From Gavia stellata (taxonomy: Eukaryota > Chordata > Aves > Gaviiformes > Gaviidae): a stretch of DNA of 64,000 nucleotides. The notes beneath the pieces were generated by a model, which saw only the letters and a list, made by a program, of their open reading frames with translations, made no database searches and was not told the DNA's origin. A program made the position numbers and the translations under genes. Positions within the stretch are counted from its first letter, which is position 1, and each line of letters begins with the position of its first letter. The stretch lies in NCBI RefSeq assembly GCF_030936135.1, contig NC_082601.1:44736671-44800670 (forward strand), read 5' to 3'. This document shows positions 13,196 through 24,771 of this stretch, piece after piece.

Positions 13196-14124
13196 TGAAA
13201 AGAAATCCTGCTTCAACCCATAACCTTTGTGATTTGTGTGCTTGAAATTTCTTTTTAGAGCTGAAGAACCCCTGGCATTACAGGCTCAGCCTGCCGACTG
13301 ATCCCAGATGTCAGAGGTGGTCTGCCATGGTATGTTCCCTAACATCCCTCCCCTCTCAAGCCTTTTGACACTAATTTTTACATTACAGGTGGAGCTTGAG
13401 TGACTCTAGTCATACATATCTTTGTTGGAATTGGTGTCAAAGTTTCTCACTTTGCTTGTAAAGGTATAGACCAAGAAAAATTCAGAGCGCAAGCTCAGCG
13501 AAGGGTGGTCACACCTTGGAGACGGGTAGTTTTTGGGATGGAGGTGTGTTTTGCTGTTATGATGAGATTATAATGAGCAAAGTTCACCCAAGGATAGTAT
13601 TTTGTCAGAAAAGTGAGAGTCTGGGGGCCCATTCCCAGGCATATTTATCAGATTCAAAAATGCTTCACTGCACAGCATTACACACACTAAATAGGTTCTT
13701 GTATCTTTGTACAGTAGCATTGTCTTTGACCAGGTACGTGTATCCTGGTTACCAGGGTGGGTCTCCATCTCTGTGTCCCATAGTACCTTCCAGTTCCCGT
13801 CTTATCACAGAGCCTGGCCGCAGTGTCTCCACGCCGCTCCACCCTCCGTACAGTTTCTCTCAGAGTCGGCACACCATGTTCCCCAGGTGTTGCCAACATC
13901 TAAGGTTGCCTAGGGAACTTCTGTGGGATGGAAGCCTTCCATAACCTCCATGCTCCACCCTGAAAGTTTCTTCAATGCTGTACCTTTCCTTAAAATGCGA
14001 ATATAAATTTAATTTCTAAGTCACCTCCAGCAATAATTCCAGAGACCTGCACTGCAGAGAGCTGCTCTCCTCGATGGAGCAGGAGACCTTACCTACATTG
14101 GTAAGGAATGGTGAGGAAATGCTG
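13196..14124. other. Non-satellite sequence, unassigned
   Basis: Complex-looking DNA between the purine-rich repeat and the first solo LTR. Open frames of up to 142 codons exist on both strands but I recognise no protein. Parts (13,500-13,950) have the feel of old retroelement DNA, but I see no LTR ends or coding motif that would prove it. Confidence 0.4.
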
Positions 14125-14129
14125 CATGC

Positions 14130-15259
14130 TGTATTGGGTTTGCGTGGCAGTGCTTTGGTAGCGGGGGGGGCTACAGGGGTGGCTTCTGTGAGAAGCTGCT
14201 AGAAGCTTCTCCTATGTCTGATAGAGCCAATGCCAGCTGGCTTCAAGACGGATCTGCCACTGGCTAAGGCTGAGCTAATCAGCAACAGTGGTAGCGCCTC
14301 TGTGATAACATATTTAAGAAGGGGGAAAAAAACCGGGAAGCGGCAGCCGGAGAAGAGAAGAGTGAGAATATGTGAGAGAAACAACTCTGCAGACCCCAAG
14401 GTCAGTGAAGAAGGAGGGGGAGGAGAGGCTCCAGGCGCCGGAGCAGAGATTCCCCTGCAGCCCGTGGTGAAGACCATGGTGAAGCAGGTTGTCCCCCTGC
14501 AGCCCATGGAGATCCACGGTGGAGCAGATATCCACCTGCAGCCTGTGGAGGACCCCACGCTGGAGCAGGTGGATGCCCGAAGGAGGCTGTGATCCTGTGG
14601 GAAGCCCATGCTGGAGCAGGCTCCTGGCAGGACCTGTGGAGCCATGGAGAGAGGAGCCCACGCTGGAGCAGGTTTGCTGGCAGGACTTGCGATCCCACGG
14701 GGGACCCACGCTGGAGCAGTCTGTTCCTGAAGGACTGCACCCCGTGGAACGGACCCATGCTGGAGCAGTTCATGAACTGCAGCCCGTGGGAAGAACCCAC
14801 GTTGGAGAAGTTCGTGGAGAACTGTCTCCTGTGGGAGGGACCCCATGCTGGAGCAGGGGAAGAGTGTGAGGAGGAAGGAGCGGCAGAAACAACGTGTGAT
14901 GAACTGACCGCAACCCCCATTCCCCGTCCCCCTGCGCTGCTCGGGGGGAAGAGGTAGAAAAATCGGGAGTGAAGTTGAGCCCAGGAAGAAGGGAGGGGTG
15001 GGGGGAAGGTGTTGGGTTTTTTTTAAGATTTGGTTTTACTTCTCATTATCCTACTCTGATTTTCATTGGTAATAAATTAAACTAATTTCCCCAAGTCAAG
15101 TCTATTTTGCCCATGATGGTAATTGGTGAGTGATCTCCCTATGTCCTTATCTCGACCTACGAGCCTTTTCCTCATATTTTCTCTCTCCTGTCCAGCTGAG
15201 GAAGGGGAGTGAGTGAGCAGCTGTGTGGTGATTAGTCCGGCTGGGCTTAAACCACGACA
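14130..15259 (+). mobile_element. Solo LTR of an avian endogenous retrovirus, copy A
   Basis: 1,130-bp element starting TGTATTGGGTTTGCG and ending in CACGACA, with a perfect 5-bp target-site duplication CATGC at 14,125-14,129 and 15,260-15,264. It carries a TATA-like TATTTAA at 14,311-14,317 and a poly(A) signal AATAAA at 15,071-15,076, so the U3-R-U5 direction is +. The 5-bp duplication fits class III (ERV-L-like) integration. No internal viral genes adjoin it, so it is solo. A near-identical copy lies at 57,795-58,926. Confidence 0.93.
14455..14865 (+). repeat. Degenerate internal tandem repeat of LTR copy A
   Basis: Inside the LTR the phrase GCTGGAGCAG (or TTGGAGAAG) recurs every 50-65 bp, each time after a CCCGTGG/CCCAYG-type word, giving about seven degenerate units. 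The repeat leaves several frames open on both strands, including an antisense frame of 215 codons (14,199-14,846). Confidence 0.75.
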
Positions 15260-15264
15260 CATGC

Positions 15265-15390
15265 TCTCTACGTCTCTGCAGAGTTCATGCGGAGGGAACC
15301 AAAAGCCTTTCTTTCAGCTCGGGCATCCCCACATCCAAAGGCATGTCTATGGTGCAAAAGCCCTTCTTTACCTAGTCTGGACACGCAGAT
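15265..15390. other. Short unassigned spacer after LTR copy A
   Basis: Nothing recognisable; it joins the LTR target site to the CpG-rich patch. Confidence 0.5.
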
Positions 15391-15780
15391 GAATTGAGAG
15401 GGATGCCCAGCAGCTCTGCCCAGTGCGTGGCCACCAAGGGCAGGGACGGCCCGCTGGGCCTCCAGGGCACGGGGACTGCCTCGGGGCAGCACCGAGGAAG
15501 GGTGCTGGGCGGAGGGCGGAGGGCGGGCGGGCGGGGCTGCGCATGGCGGGCCTCGTCGCCCCCACGTCACAGGGCCACCGCCCGGCAACGGCGCAATCAC
15601 AATGCCCTGGGACAGGATAAAAGGGAGCATCGTCCCCTGTCCCGCTGCCAGAGGGCAGCCCGAAGACACCCGAGAGGAAGCCCATGAGGAGACGGTGGAA
15701 TTACTTGGAGAGGGGGCTGAGGGAGGAAGAGTGGAGGAGGTGGGACGAGGCTGCTGGAGGTTCCCCACTGCCAGGCCAGC
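15391..15780 (+). promoter_or_regulatory. CpG-rich, promoter-like patch
   Basis: Strongly GC- and CpG-rich for this window, with GGGCGG-type boxes, a CRE-like ACGTCAC at 15,564-15,570, a GGCAACGG word and a TATA-like ATAAAAGG at 15,617-15,624, in that order on the + strand. This is the layout of a compact promoter. No transcript evidence is available and the patch may be a remnant or part of a repeat. Confidence 0.35.
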
Positions 15781-16039
15781 TCCCAACAGGGCCCCCTTCA
15801 CAGCCCATCTGATGGATGAAAATCCTGCCTCAGCCTTCAGGGATCAGACAGCAGCTGCTCAGGAGATGAGAAGAAGCACCGAGGCCTGGAGGTGCCCAAG
15901 GCTCTCAGGCCTCTTCAGCTGGATAAGCGGTGGCAAGACCAAGGGAATGCCTTCTGGAGGAGCCCTGCAGAGCTCGCCGTCCTCACCCTCTGCGGAGCCA
16001 GCGGCAGCAGCCGTAAGAAATGGGATGCAGAGATGTTGA
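15602..16039 (+). CDS. Unrecognised open frame downstream of the promoter-like patch
   Basis: 146 codons including the stop, rich in Ala, Gly, Pro, Arg and Ser, with no motif I can name. A second frame has ATG at 15,683 and encodes 42 residues ending at TGA near 15,810. The long frame's ATG overlaps the TATA-like element, so the two readings compete. GC-rich DNA often leaves frames open by chance, so coding status is doubtful. Confidence 0.15.
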   Translation: MPWDRIKGSIVPCPAARGQPEDTREEAHEETVELLGEGAEGGRVEEVGRGCWRFPTARPAPNRAPFTAHLMDENPASAFRDQTAAAQEMRRSTEAWRCPRLSGLFSWISGGKTKGMPSGGALQSSPSSPSAEPAAAAVRNGMQRC

Positions 16040-16229
16040 CGGGGTCCCAGCGCTTTGGAGCACCCACTGGTGCCCTGCCAGGCGCGGGAAGGATTTTGCC
16101 CGCAGGGTCGATCAGGCCGGGGGCCTTTGGCCACTCTAGGAAGCCCCTGAGGTGGCTCCAGGTTAAGGGAGAATAGGGCTGGGGCATCTCCTGGGAGGCG
16201 TGAGCAGCCTGTGGGAGGAGGAGGCAGGT

Positions 16230-16800
16230 CTTGCTCACATGCTCAGGGACTGGCCGATCGCCAGCGCTGGGGTCAGGAAGGAATTTTCCCCCGGGGCAGA
16301 TTGGCACCGGTCCCCGGGGGTTTTTTGCCTTCCTCTGCAGCATTGAGCACGGCCGCTTGTCAGGGCTCCTCAGGTCCCTTTTGGCTGGGTCACTGCCTGC
16401 TGCTCATGCACCACGAAGACGGCCTCTCGTGCCCTGCAGCTGGGGGGAGGAAGGCTTTTTTTCCCCCACGGTGGGCTAGCGAGTGTTCCCGGGGGTTTTT
16501 TTGCCTTCCTCTGCAGCGCGGAGCACGGCCACCTGCCAGGGTTCCTTTGGCCATTGTGGCTAGGTGCCTGCTGCTCCTGCTCCACGAAGGTGGCCCTCGT
16601 GCCCCGCATGCGGGGGGAGGAATCTCTCTAGACTCCCAGGGCGGGCCCCCAGGGTGGCCCCCAGGGCTTGCTTCTCCTCCTCTGTAGCATTGAGCACAGC
16701 CCCTTGGCAGAGCTCCTCCGGGCCCTTTCGCCTCGCTTCTTGCCTGCTGCTCTTGCACCTCCGAGGCGCCACTCGTGCCCTGGCTTGCTCGAGCGCTCTT
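16230..16800. repeat. GC-rich tandem repeat, three diverged units of about 170-175 bp
   Basis: The phrase CCTTCCTCTGCAGC plus a GAGCAC core starts near 16,329, again near 16,504 and, diverged, near 16,674. Each is followed by a GGGCTCCT/GGGTTCCT block, TGCCTGCTGCTC, a CACGAAG/CTCCGAG word and CTCGTGCCC. Spacings are therefore about 175 and 170 bp. Open frames on both strands here follow from the repeat. I do not recognise the family. Confidence 0.75.
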
Positions 16801-17320
16801 GCCCAGTGCCACTTTGGAGCGGGAGCGAGCTCTGCTCTTCCCTCGGCTCCATTTCCCCAGGGGCTCTTGCCTGCGCTTGGAAGGGCTCCAGGCTCACTGC
16901 ACCATCTGGAGCTGCCACTTTTCAGCTGTCCCGGCGTGCAGGACAAGCGGGCCCGAGAGCGCTTGTCATGCGTCACTGGCCAAGAAGCGCAGCGGAGCAG
17001 GTTTGGGAAGGCAGAAAGTGTGCTTGTCATCGATACGTGTCATACTTTGGAAAATACCCCACGGTACCACACACCTCTTCTTCTGCTTGTCCTTTTGTGT
17101 GTGGTCGGGACCGATGCTCATAGTTCAAGTTGTCGCTCTTCAGGAACCAGGGACTGCCTGGCCTGTATTCCTGCTGCGACTTTCCGTGGCTCTGTGGCAT
17201 TCCTTTGCCAGACAGCAAGGGCTGGTTTTTTCAAGCTACACTGAAGAATGCATCCGCCTGCTCCTGGCTACACACGCGCACTGTGTTAGCGCTAGTGAGC
17301 ATTGGCTCTGCAAGGGATTC
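16801..17320. other. Non-satellite sequence, unassigned
   Basis: GC-rich then mixed sequence up to the A-rich satellite edge. Overlapping open frames exist in all phases but no protein motif, splice pattern or mobile-element end is recognisable. Confidence 0.4.
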
Positions 17321-17324
17321 AGAA

Positions 17325-17575
17325 AAACAACATAAAATCACATAAAACCACATAATAAGCCTTAAAATAACAAACCATAAAATAACATGCCATAAAATAA
17401 AACAAAGCAAAGTAAACCCAAACAAAGTAAAGGAAAAAAAACCTAAACTAAACTAAACTGAAATAAGAGAAAAATAATGAATATAAAATACGTACAGTAA
17501 AATAAAAAATTATAATAAAACAACATAGTAAAATATAATAAATATCATAAAATAAGAGGGAAAAATGTGAAGAAA
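17325..17575. repeat. A-rich AACATAAAATCACAT-like repeat, second copy
   Basis: Closely resembles 12,640-12,850: both begin with AACATAAAAATCACAT-like words, pass through ATAAAATAAA and end with CATAAAATAAGAG followed by GAAAA/AAATG, then lead into a purine-rich run. Confidence 0.8.
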
Positions 17576-20500
17576 AAGAAAAGAAGAGAAAAGAAGAGAA
17601 AAGAAGATGAAATGAGTAAATGAAATTAAATGAGATTAAATTAAATGAAATAATGAAATGAAATTAAATGAAATGAAATTAAATGGACAAGGAAATGATA
17701 GAATGAAATGAAATGAAATGAAATGAAATGAAATGAAAGAATAAATTGGAATAATGAAATGAGAAAATGAAAAATAAGGTGAAAGAATGAATCAAATGAA
17801 TAAATTAAATGAAAGAATGACAAATTTAAATTAAAGAGAGAAATGAAATTTAAGAATGAAATGAAATGAAAAAAGTGAACTCATTAAATGAAGGAATGAA
17901 AGGAAATATAATAGTGAAATAATGAAAAAAGGAAATGACTAAAAAAATTAAATGAAAGAATGAAAATAAATGAAAGACAGAAAATATATGTAAAATTGTA
18001 AAATGAAATGAAGAAATATAATTAAATGTAAGAAAATTTCATTTCATTTTGCCATTTCATTTCTTTTCATATTTTCATTTCATGATTTCGTGTCATGATT
18101 TAATTTAATTTCATAATTTTATGTCATTTTATTTCATTTCATTTCATTTCATTTAATTCTTTTATTTGATTTTTTGTTAGTTTTGTTTCATCCTTAAATG
18201 CAATGTTTTTCTTTTCATTCTTTCATTGTTTCATTTTGTCATTTCATTTCATTCTTCCATTCATACTTTTGTTTCATTTTTGCATTATTTCATTCTTTCA
18301 TTCTGTCAATATTTCATATCATTACTCCTTTTCACTCTTTAATCTGTTCATATCATTTTTTCTTTTCATTTCTTCATTCTTTCTTTCATTTTTTTATGTC
18401 TTCATTTCATCATTTCATGAAATGAATCAAAAACACATGAAATGAAGCAACAAAATCAAATGAAAGAATGAAATGAAAAATAACATAAAAAAGGAAGTAA
18501 AATAAATTTAAATTGAATTAAATTAAAGAAGGAAATAAAAGAATGGACTGAGATGAAAGGAGGAGTTGGAAAATGAAAGGAAGGAAATTAAAAACAACAT
18601 GAAAGAATGAAACAAAAGAACGAAATGGAAGAAAATAAATGAAAGAATGAAATTACATGGAAGAATGAAATTAAAAATGGATTAAATGAAATGAAATGAA
18701 ATTCAGTTAAATGAAACAAAATGAAAGAACAAAATAGTGACACACAAAAATGCACTAATGACAAAACGAAAGAATGAATGACTGACAAAACCAAATGGTG
18801 AAATAGAATAATAAAATAATGAAACAATGGAATAATGACATAATGTAACGCTGTAACGCTATAATGAAATAATGAAATGAAATCATGATACAATGAAATA
18901 CAATACTTTAATTTCATTATAATGAATTCTTTCTTTTAATTTAATTTAATTCAATTAACTTCATTCCATTCCATTCCATTTTGCCATTTCAGGATTTCAC
19001 GTAATGTTTTCACTTCATGATTTCAGCTCATTTCATCATTTCATTTCATTTCATGTCATTTCATTTCATTTTTTCATTTCATGTGATTTCATGTCATTTC
19101 TTTTCATTCTTTCATTTCATTTCATTCTTTAATTTAATGTTTAATTTAATTCGTTCCTTTCATTGCATTTTTCCGTTTAAATTCTTGTAATTCTTTGATA
19201 TTGTTTTATGTCACTTCATTTCATTCTTTCATTTAATTTCATTTTACATTTCAATCTTTCATCTCATTTAATTGTTTCATTTTTCATGTCTCCATTTCAT
19301 TGCATTATCTCATTTTAAATTTCATTTTATTATTTCATTTTTTCATTTCATTCTTTCATTTCTTAAATTAATTTCATGTCATTTCATTTAAGAATTTCAT
19401 TTAATTTCAATTAAATATATAATTTTGTTTAATTTAATGTTATTTCATTTCATTCTTTCATTTTGCTTTGTCTAATTTCTTTTGATTTCACTTAATTTCA
19501 TTTCTTTTCATTTCATATTTTAATTTCATGATTTAATTTCATATTTTCATTTCATGTCTTAATTTCATTATTTCATGTTATTGTTTAATTTCTTTTCACT
19601 CATTCATTTTATCCTTTAATTTAATTTCGTTTCATGTTGTGATTTCATTTCATTCTTCAATTCACACTTTCATTTCATTTTTTCATTGGTTCATTGTTTC
19701 ATTTTTTCATTGTTTCATGTCAGTATTTTTTTTATTTTCATTTTTTCATGGCATTATTTCTTTTCATTCTTTCATTCCTTCATTTTTTTTTTACTTTATC
19801 ACTTCAGTATTACCAATGAAATAAAATAAAAAGACATTAAATGAAATGAAAGAATGAAATTAAGAGAATGAAATAAAAAATTACATGAAAGAGTGACATA
19901 AAATGAAATGAAATAAAATTAAATGAAAGACAGACATAAAGTGAAATAATGTAATGAAATGAAATGAAATGGAACCTAAGAATGTATTAGTGACATGAAA
20001 AAATGAACTACTGGCAAAACAAAAGAATGAACGACTGACAAAACAAAATAATTAAATAGAATAATACAATAATGAAACCATGAAATAATGACATCATATA
20101 ATGATATAATGAAATAATGAAATAATTAAATGAAATAATGATACAACGAAAGGAAATAATTTTTTTCAATTCATTCTTTCATTTCGTTTCGTTTTGCCTT
20201 ATTTAATTTCATTTCATATTGTCATTTCATGATTTCACTTCATGATTTCATCTCATTGCATTAAATGCACTGAATGAAATGAAATGAAATGAAAAGGCGA
20301 ATGGAAATGAAATTGAATGGAAAAAATAAACTAAATGATATTACATTAAATGAAGGGTGAAATTAAATTAAATTAAATTAAATTAAATTAAAGGAGGAAA
20401 TGAAAACTCAAATGAAAGAATGAAATGAAATTACATGACATGAAATTAAATTATTTTTTAAAATGAAAGGCAATGAATAAAAGGAAAATCTGAAAGGAAA

Positions 20501-23500
20501 GTGATAAGTATATTAAGTGGAAGGCTAAAAGGAAAGAATGTAATGAAAGAATGAAATTAAATGAAATCATGACATGAAATGTAAGAATTAAAGTATGAAA
20601 TCAAATGAAATAAAATGAAACAAAATTAAATGAAATGAAAAATGAAGTTATTAAATAATGAAAAGAAATCGAATGAAATAATGAAAAGAAGTGAAAGGAT
20701 GAAATGGAATGAACTGAACTGAACTGAAATTAAAGGAAATTAAAGGAAATAATGCAATGAAATTCAATGAAACAATGAGATGAAATGGTGAAATGAAATG
20801 AAATAATGAACTGAAAGGAAATAATGCAGTAAGATGAAGTGAACTAAAATGAAATGAAAGAACGAACAGAAATGAAAGAAATTTAAATGACAGAATAAAT
20901 AACATTAATAAGATTTAAAAAGAAAGTGAAATTAAAGAATTACATAAAATAATGAACTATCATGCAGTAAACGAATCAAGGGAAATAAAAAATGAAATGA
21001 AATGAAATGAAAGAATGAAAAGTAAGAATGAAATAATTAAGTCCAATAATAAATGAAGGAATGAAATGCAATGCAATTAAATGATATGAAATAATGAAAA
21101 AAAAAAACCAAAAAAATTAATTGAAAGAATGAAAAGAAATTAAATAAAATCATCAAACGAAACTAAATGAAATAATGAATTCATTAAAAAAAGGAAATCA
21201 TGAACTGAAATGAAAAAATGAGTTAATGAAATAAAATGAAATGAAAGAATAAAATAAAAAATAAAATATAAAATAAAATAAAATAAAATAAAATAAAATT
21301 ACATGGAATGAAATGAAATGAGAAAAAAGAATGAAATCAGATGAAGAAATGAAGGAATTTTTTAAAAATATTGACATTAAACAGAAGACTAAACAAATCA
21401 AAGATTGAAATTAAATGGAAGAATAAAAACAATTGAAAGAATGAAACTAAAAAAAGCAATGAAATTAAATGATGAAATGAAATGTAAGAATGAAATGAAA
21501 TGAAGCAATTAATGGAAATCAAACAAAAGAGTGAAATGCAATAAAATAATGAAATGAAATGAAATAAAATTAAATGAAATTAAAGAAAATTAAATGAAAT
21601 TAATGACAATGAAACGTAAGAATGAAATCAAATTGAAAGACTGACATGAAATGAAGGCATGAAATGAAATAAAATAAAATTAAATGAAATGAGAGAATCT
21701 ATTTAAAGATTGAAATAATTAAATGGCATGAGAGAATGGAAGAAAATTATAAAATGAATTTAAATGACTATCATGAAATGAGTAAGTGAAATGAAAGGAA
21801 ATGAAATGAAAAAATGAAATGTAAGAAAAATTAAATGAAGGAATTTAAATGAAAGAATGAGATGTAAAAATGAAATGAAATAATGAAACAATAAAGGAAT
21901 AAGAGAATGAAATGAAAAATTACATGCAAAGAAAGAATGAAAAGACTGTATTATATGAAATGAAACGAAATGAAACGAAATGAAATGAAATGAAATGAAA
22001 TGAAATGAAATGAAATGAAATAATGAAATAACCGAAGAATGGGTTGAAAGAATGAAATACAATGCAATGCAATGCAATGGAAAAATTATAGGAAATTAAT
22101 TGAAAAATAAAAAATGAAAAGAAAGAAAGTAATGACAGGCTTAAACTGAAGAATAATATGAATGAAATTAAAAGAATGAAGTGAAAGTATGAAATAATGA
22201 AATTAAATGAAATAATGAACTTGAAAGAAAAAAGAAATTAAATTAAATTAAACTAAATCATATTAAGTGAAACAAAACTAAATGAAATTAAGTTAAAGAA
22301 TGATATCAAAGAATGAAGTGAAAAATGAAGGAATTAGTTTAAATGTAATGAAATGTAATGTAATGTAACCGAATTTAATGAAATGAAATGAAATGATTAA
22401 AAAAGGAAATGAAATGAAAGAGGGAAATTAAAGGAAAGAATGAATTTAAATAAAAGGCATGAAAATAAATGAAAGAATGAAAGAGAATAAAATGAAAGAA
22501 TGACTTGAAAAATGACATGAGAGAACAAAATGAAATTAAATGAAAAATGAAAAATTAAATGAAAAATGAAATTAAAGAATGCAATGAAATAAAATGACAT
22601 TCAATGAAATAAAATTAAATTTTAAATGAAATTGAATGGAAGAATGAAATGAAATCAAATGCAATGAAATTAAATTAAATTAAGGAATGAAAGGCAATGA
22701 AATAAAATTAAAAATCAAAAGAAAGTAATAAGTGTAGTAAATGAAAAACAAAAATGAAAGAATGATAGAATGAAACGAAAGAATGAATTCATGAAATGAA
22801 ATCATGCACTGAAATGAAATCATGCACTGAAATGAAATGGAAATATGCACTGAAAGGAAATAATGAAATAATGCACTGAACTGAACTGAAATTAAACTAA
22901 ATTAAATTAAAACAAAACAAAATGAAATCAAATGAAAGAATGATATTGAAGAATGAAGTGAAAGAATGTAGGAATGAAATTGAATAAAATTAAATGTAAT
23001 TAAATGTATTGTAATGTAATGAAATGAAATACTGAAATGAAATAATTAAAAACTTGAAATGAAGGAATGAAATTGAAAAATGAATAAAGATTACATGAAA
23101 AAATCAAATGAAATTGTATTAAATTAAATTAAGGATGAAATGAAATGAAATTAAATGAAATGACATGAAATGACAGGAAAGAAGGTAATGAAAGAATGAA
23201 ATTAAATAAAAAGACATTAAAATAAATGAAAGAATGAAAATGAAATGTGAAATTACTAGAAATTAAATGAATTTAAATGAAAAGTAATTAAATTAAGTTA
23301 AATTAAACATTGAAATTAAATGAAATGATATTATGAAATGAAATTATGAAATGAGATGAAATCATAAAGTGGAATCATGAAATGACAATATGAAATGAAA
23401 TGAAATGAAATGAAATGAAATGAAGTGGAATTAAATGAAATGAAAGAATGAATTGAAATGAAAATATTTTATTTCTTTATAGCATTATTTAATTGAGTTA

Positions 23501-23830
23501 TTTAATTATTTCATTATATCTTTACAGTATGTCTTTATTTCATTGTTTCCTTATTTTATTATTCTTTTCATTATTTCTTTTTGTTAGTAGTTCATTTTCT
23601 CATGTCACTATTTCATTCTTAAGTTTCATTTCATTTCATGCCATGTCATTTCATGTCATTCCTTCATTTAATTTTTCATTTCTTTCATTCATTTGGTTTC
23701 TTTCATTTTTTCTTTCACTCTCTCTTTTCATTTTCCATTTTCTTTCATTTTTCATCTCCTTCTTTCATTTCCTTTCTTTTCATTGAATTTCATTTTAATC
23801 TTTCATGTAATTTGCCATTTCATTCTTTAA
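17576..23830. repeat. AAATG/CATTT pentamer-like satellite with alternating strand blocks
   Basis: Imperfect AAATG (GAAATGAAATG) repeats on one strand. By eye the + strand reads GAAAT at about 17,576-18,036, TTTCA to 18,415, GAAAT to 18,910, TTTCA 18,945-19,805, GAAAT 19,815-20,158, TTTCA 20,165-20,262, GAAAT 20,275-23,462 and TTTCA 23,470-23,830. Cleaner AAATG runs occur near 17,700-17,740, 21,958-22,020 and 23,395-23,425. Open frames are artefacts. Confidence 0.95.
18411..18424. repeat. Perfect palindrome at a satellite strand switch
   Basis: CATTTCATGAAATG reads the same on both strands and lies exactly where the array changes from TTTCA to GAAAT orientation. Confidence 0.9.
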
Positions 23831-24165
23831 CCAGGGGTTTTACAGCGTCATAGGGGAAGATAGGGAGTCGGACATACGCTACCCCTTCGGCGATTTAGAC
23901 CGTGCAAGAGAAAAGCACCTTAGAGATGACCAGGAGGCGGCCCTGAGGCCCCTTATAAAGACAGAAATAAATGTCGGGGTGTGGAATTTGGATAATGAGG
24001 TGGGATTCCTGTGCACAAAGAACCATTAAGACTGACCTTGGCATCTCTTGGCATCTCTTGTACGACCCGGGGGAGTGGAGACTCGCCTGCAGATAAGGAG
24101 GGGGCCCCGTGGAGGCAGGACAGCTCTGCTTGTGGTCAGCAAAGACAGCGAGATAACAGAAGCCT
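23831..24165. other. Edge of the retroviral remnant, unassigned
   Basis: Unique-looking sequence right after the satellite. It holds TATAAA at 23,954-23,959, then AATAAA shortly after, and a direct duplication of GGCATCTCTT near 24,040-24,060. No LTR terminus could be fixed. Confidence 0.35.
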
Positions 24166-24750
24166 GAATGGGTCTTTGTTTCTTCCAAAGGCTTCGTGTC
24201 CCATCACTGACCTTTGCCTCATTACCGGTGAAATGCATATTCCAACTCACACCCTGCATATGCTAATGAAGACTACAGAGATCGTGCTAAACATGTATGA
24301 CTATAGCACTCGTCTCTCCACCCAAATCATGCTACATGTCACATATGGGGGGGACCTCGTAGTTTTTGGGGGATGAAAGACAGAGAAAATGATTGTTAAA
24401 GTGGGAGAGAAGAACCTGACACCTGACGGAGCAGTCGACGGGCTGCGTTCTCTTCCCCCACCCCAGGCAGGGACGCCTCTCTGGGTACGCGCTGCGCCTC
24501 CCACCCTCCGGGTGACAGTTATCCCCGGGTTCTTGTATTACTGTCAAGTTTGCTAGCAAGATTAACCTTAATTAGTAGCACTATTGCAGTTAGTGAATTT
24601 ATCAACAGCAATCTCGAATCTGTTTCTGTCGCTTTCAATAAAATAACTGATTTCGATTTTTGTGCACCTGCTCAGTGCAAGTCCTTTCTCTGGGGCTCTG
24701 ATAAACGAATCAGTGAAAGTCCCGGGACTCTGACAGACAAATTTTGAAAC
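24166..24750 (+). mobile_element. LTR-like / leader region of a degraded endogenous retrovirus
   Basis: Lies directly upstream of the gag-like remnant and in the same direction. It contains an octamer-like ATGCTAAT at about 24,260 and AATAAA at 24,637-24,642. I could not find matching TG...CA ends or a convincing primer-binding site, and the sequence near 27,935 that also holds AATAAA is not an evident match, so this is a contextual call. Confidence 0.4.
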
Positions 24751-24771
24751 CACATTCCTTTTCACGCAACA

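Noticed and set aside
12782..13216. Minus-strand Phe/Leu/Ser-rich frame of 144 codons resembling a membrane protein
   Set aside because: It is the complement of the GAAAA repeat; overlapping frames look the same.
13516..13944. 142-codon + frame in the unassigned island
   Set aside because: No family resemblance, no promoter or splice context, and competing frames on both strands.
14230..14957. Trp/Pro-rich + frames inside LTR copy A as a viral or host gene
   Set aside because: They follow from the internal tandem repeat and shift frame between copies; no viral domain is present.
16211..17335. Many overlapping open frames of up to 226 codons
   Set aside because: GC-rich repeat sequence keeps most frames open; nothing distinguishes a real one.
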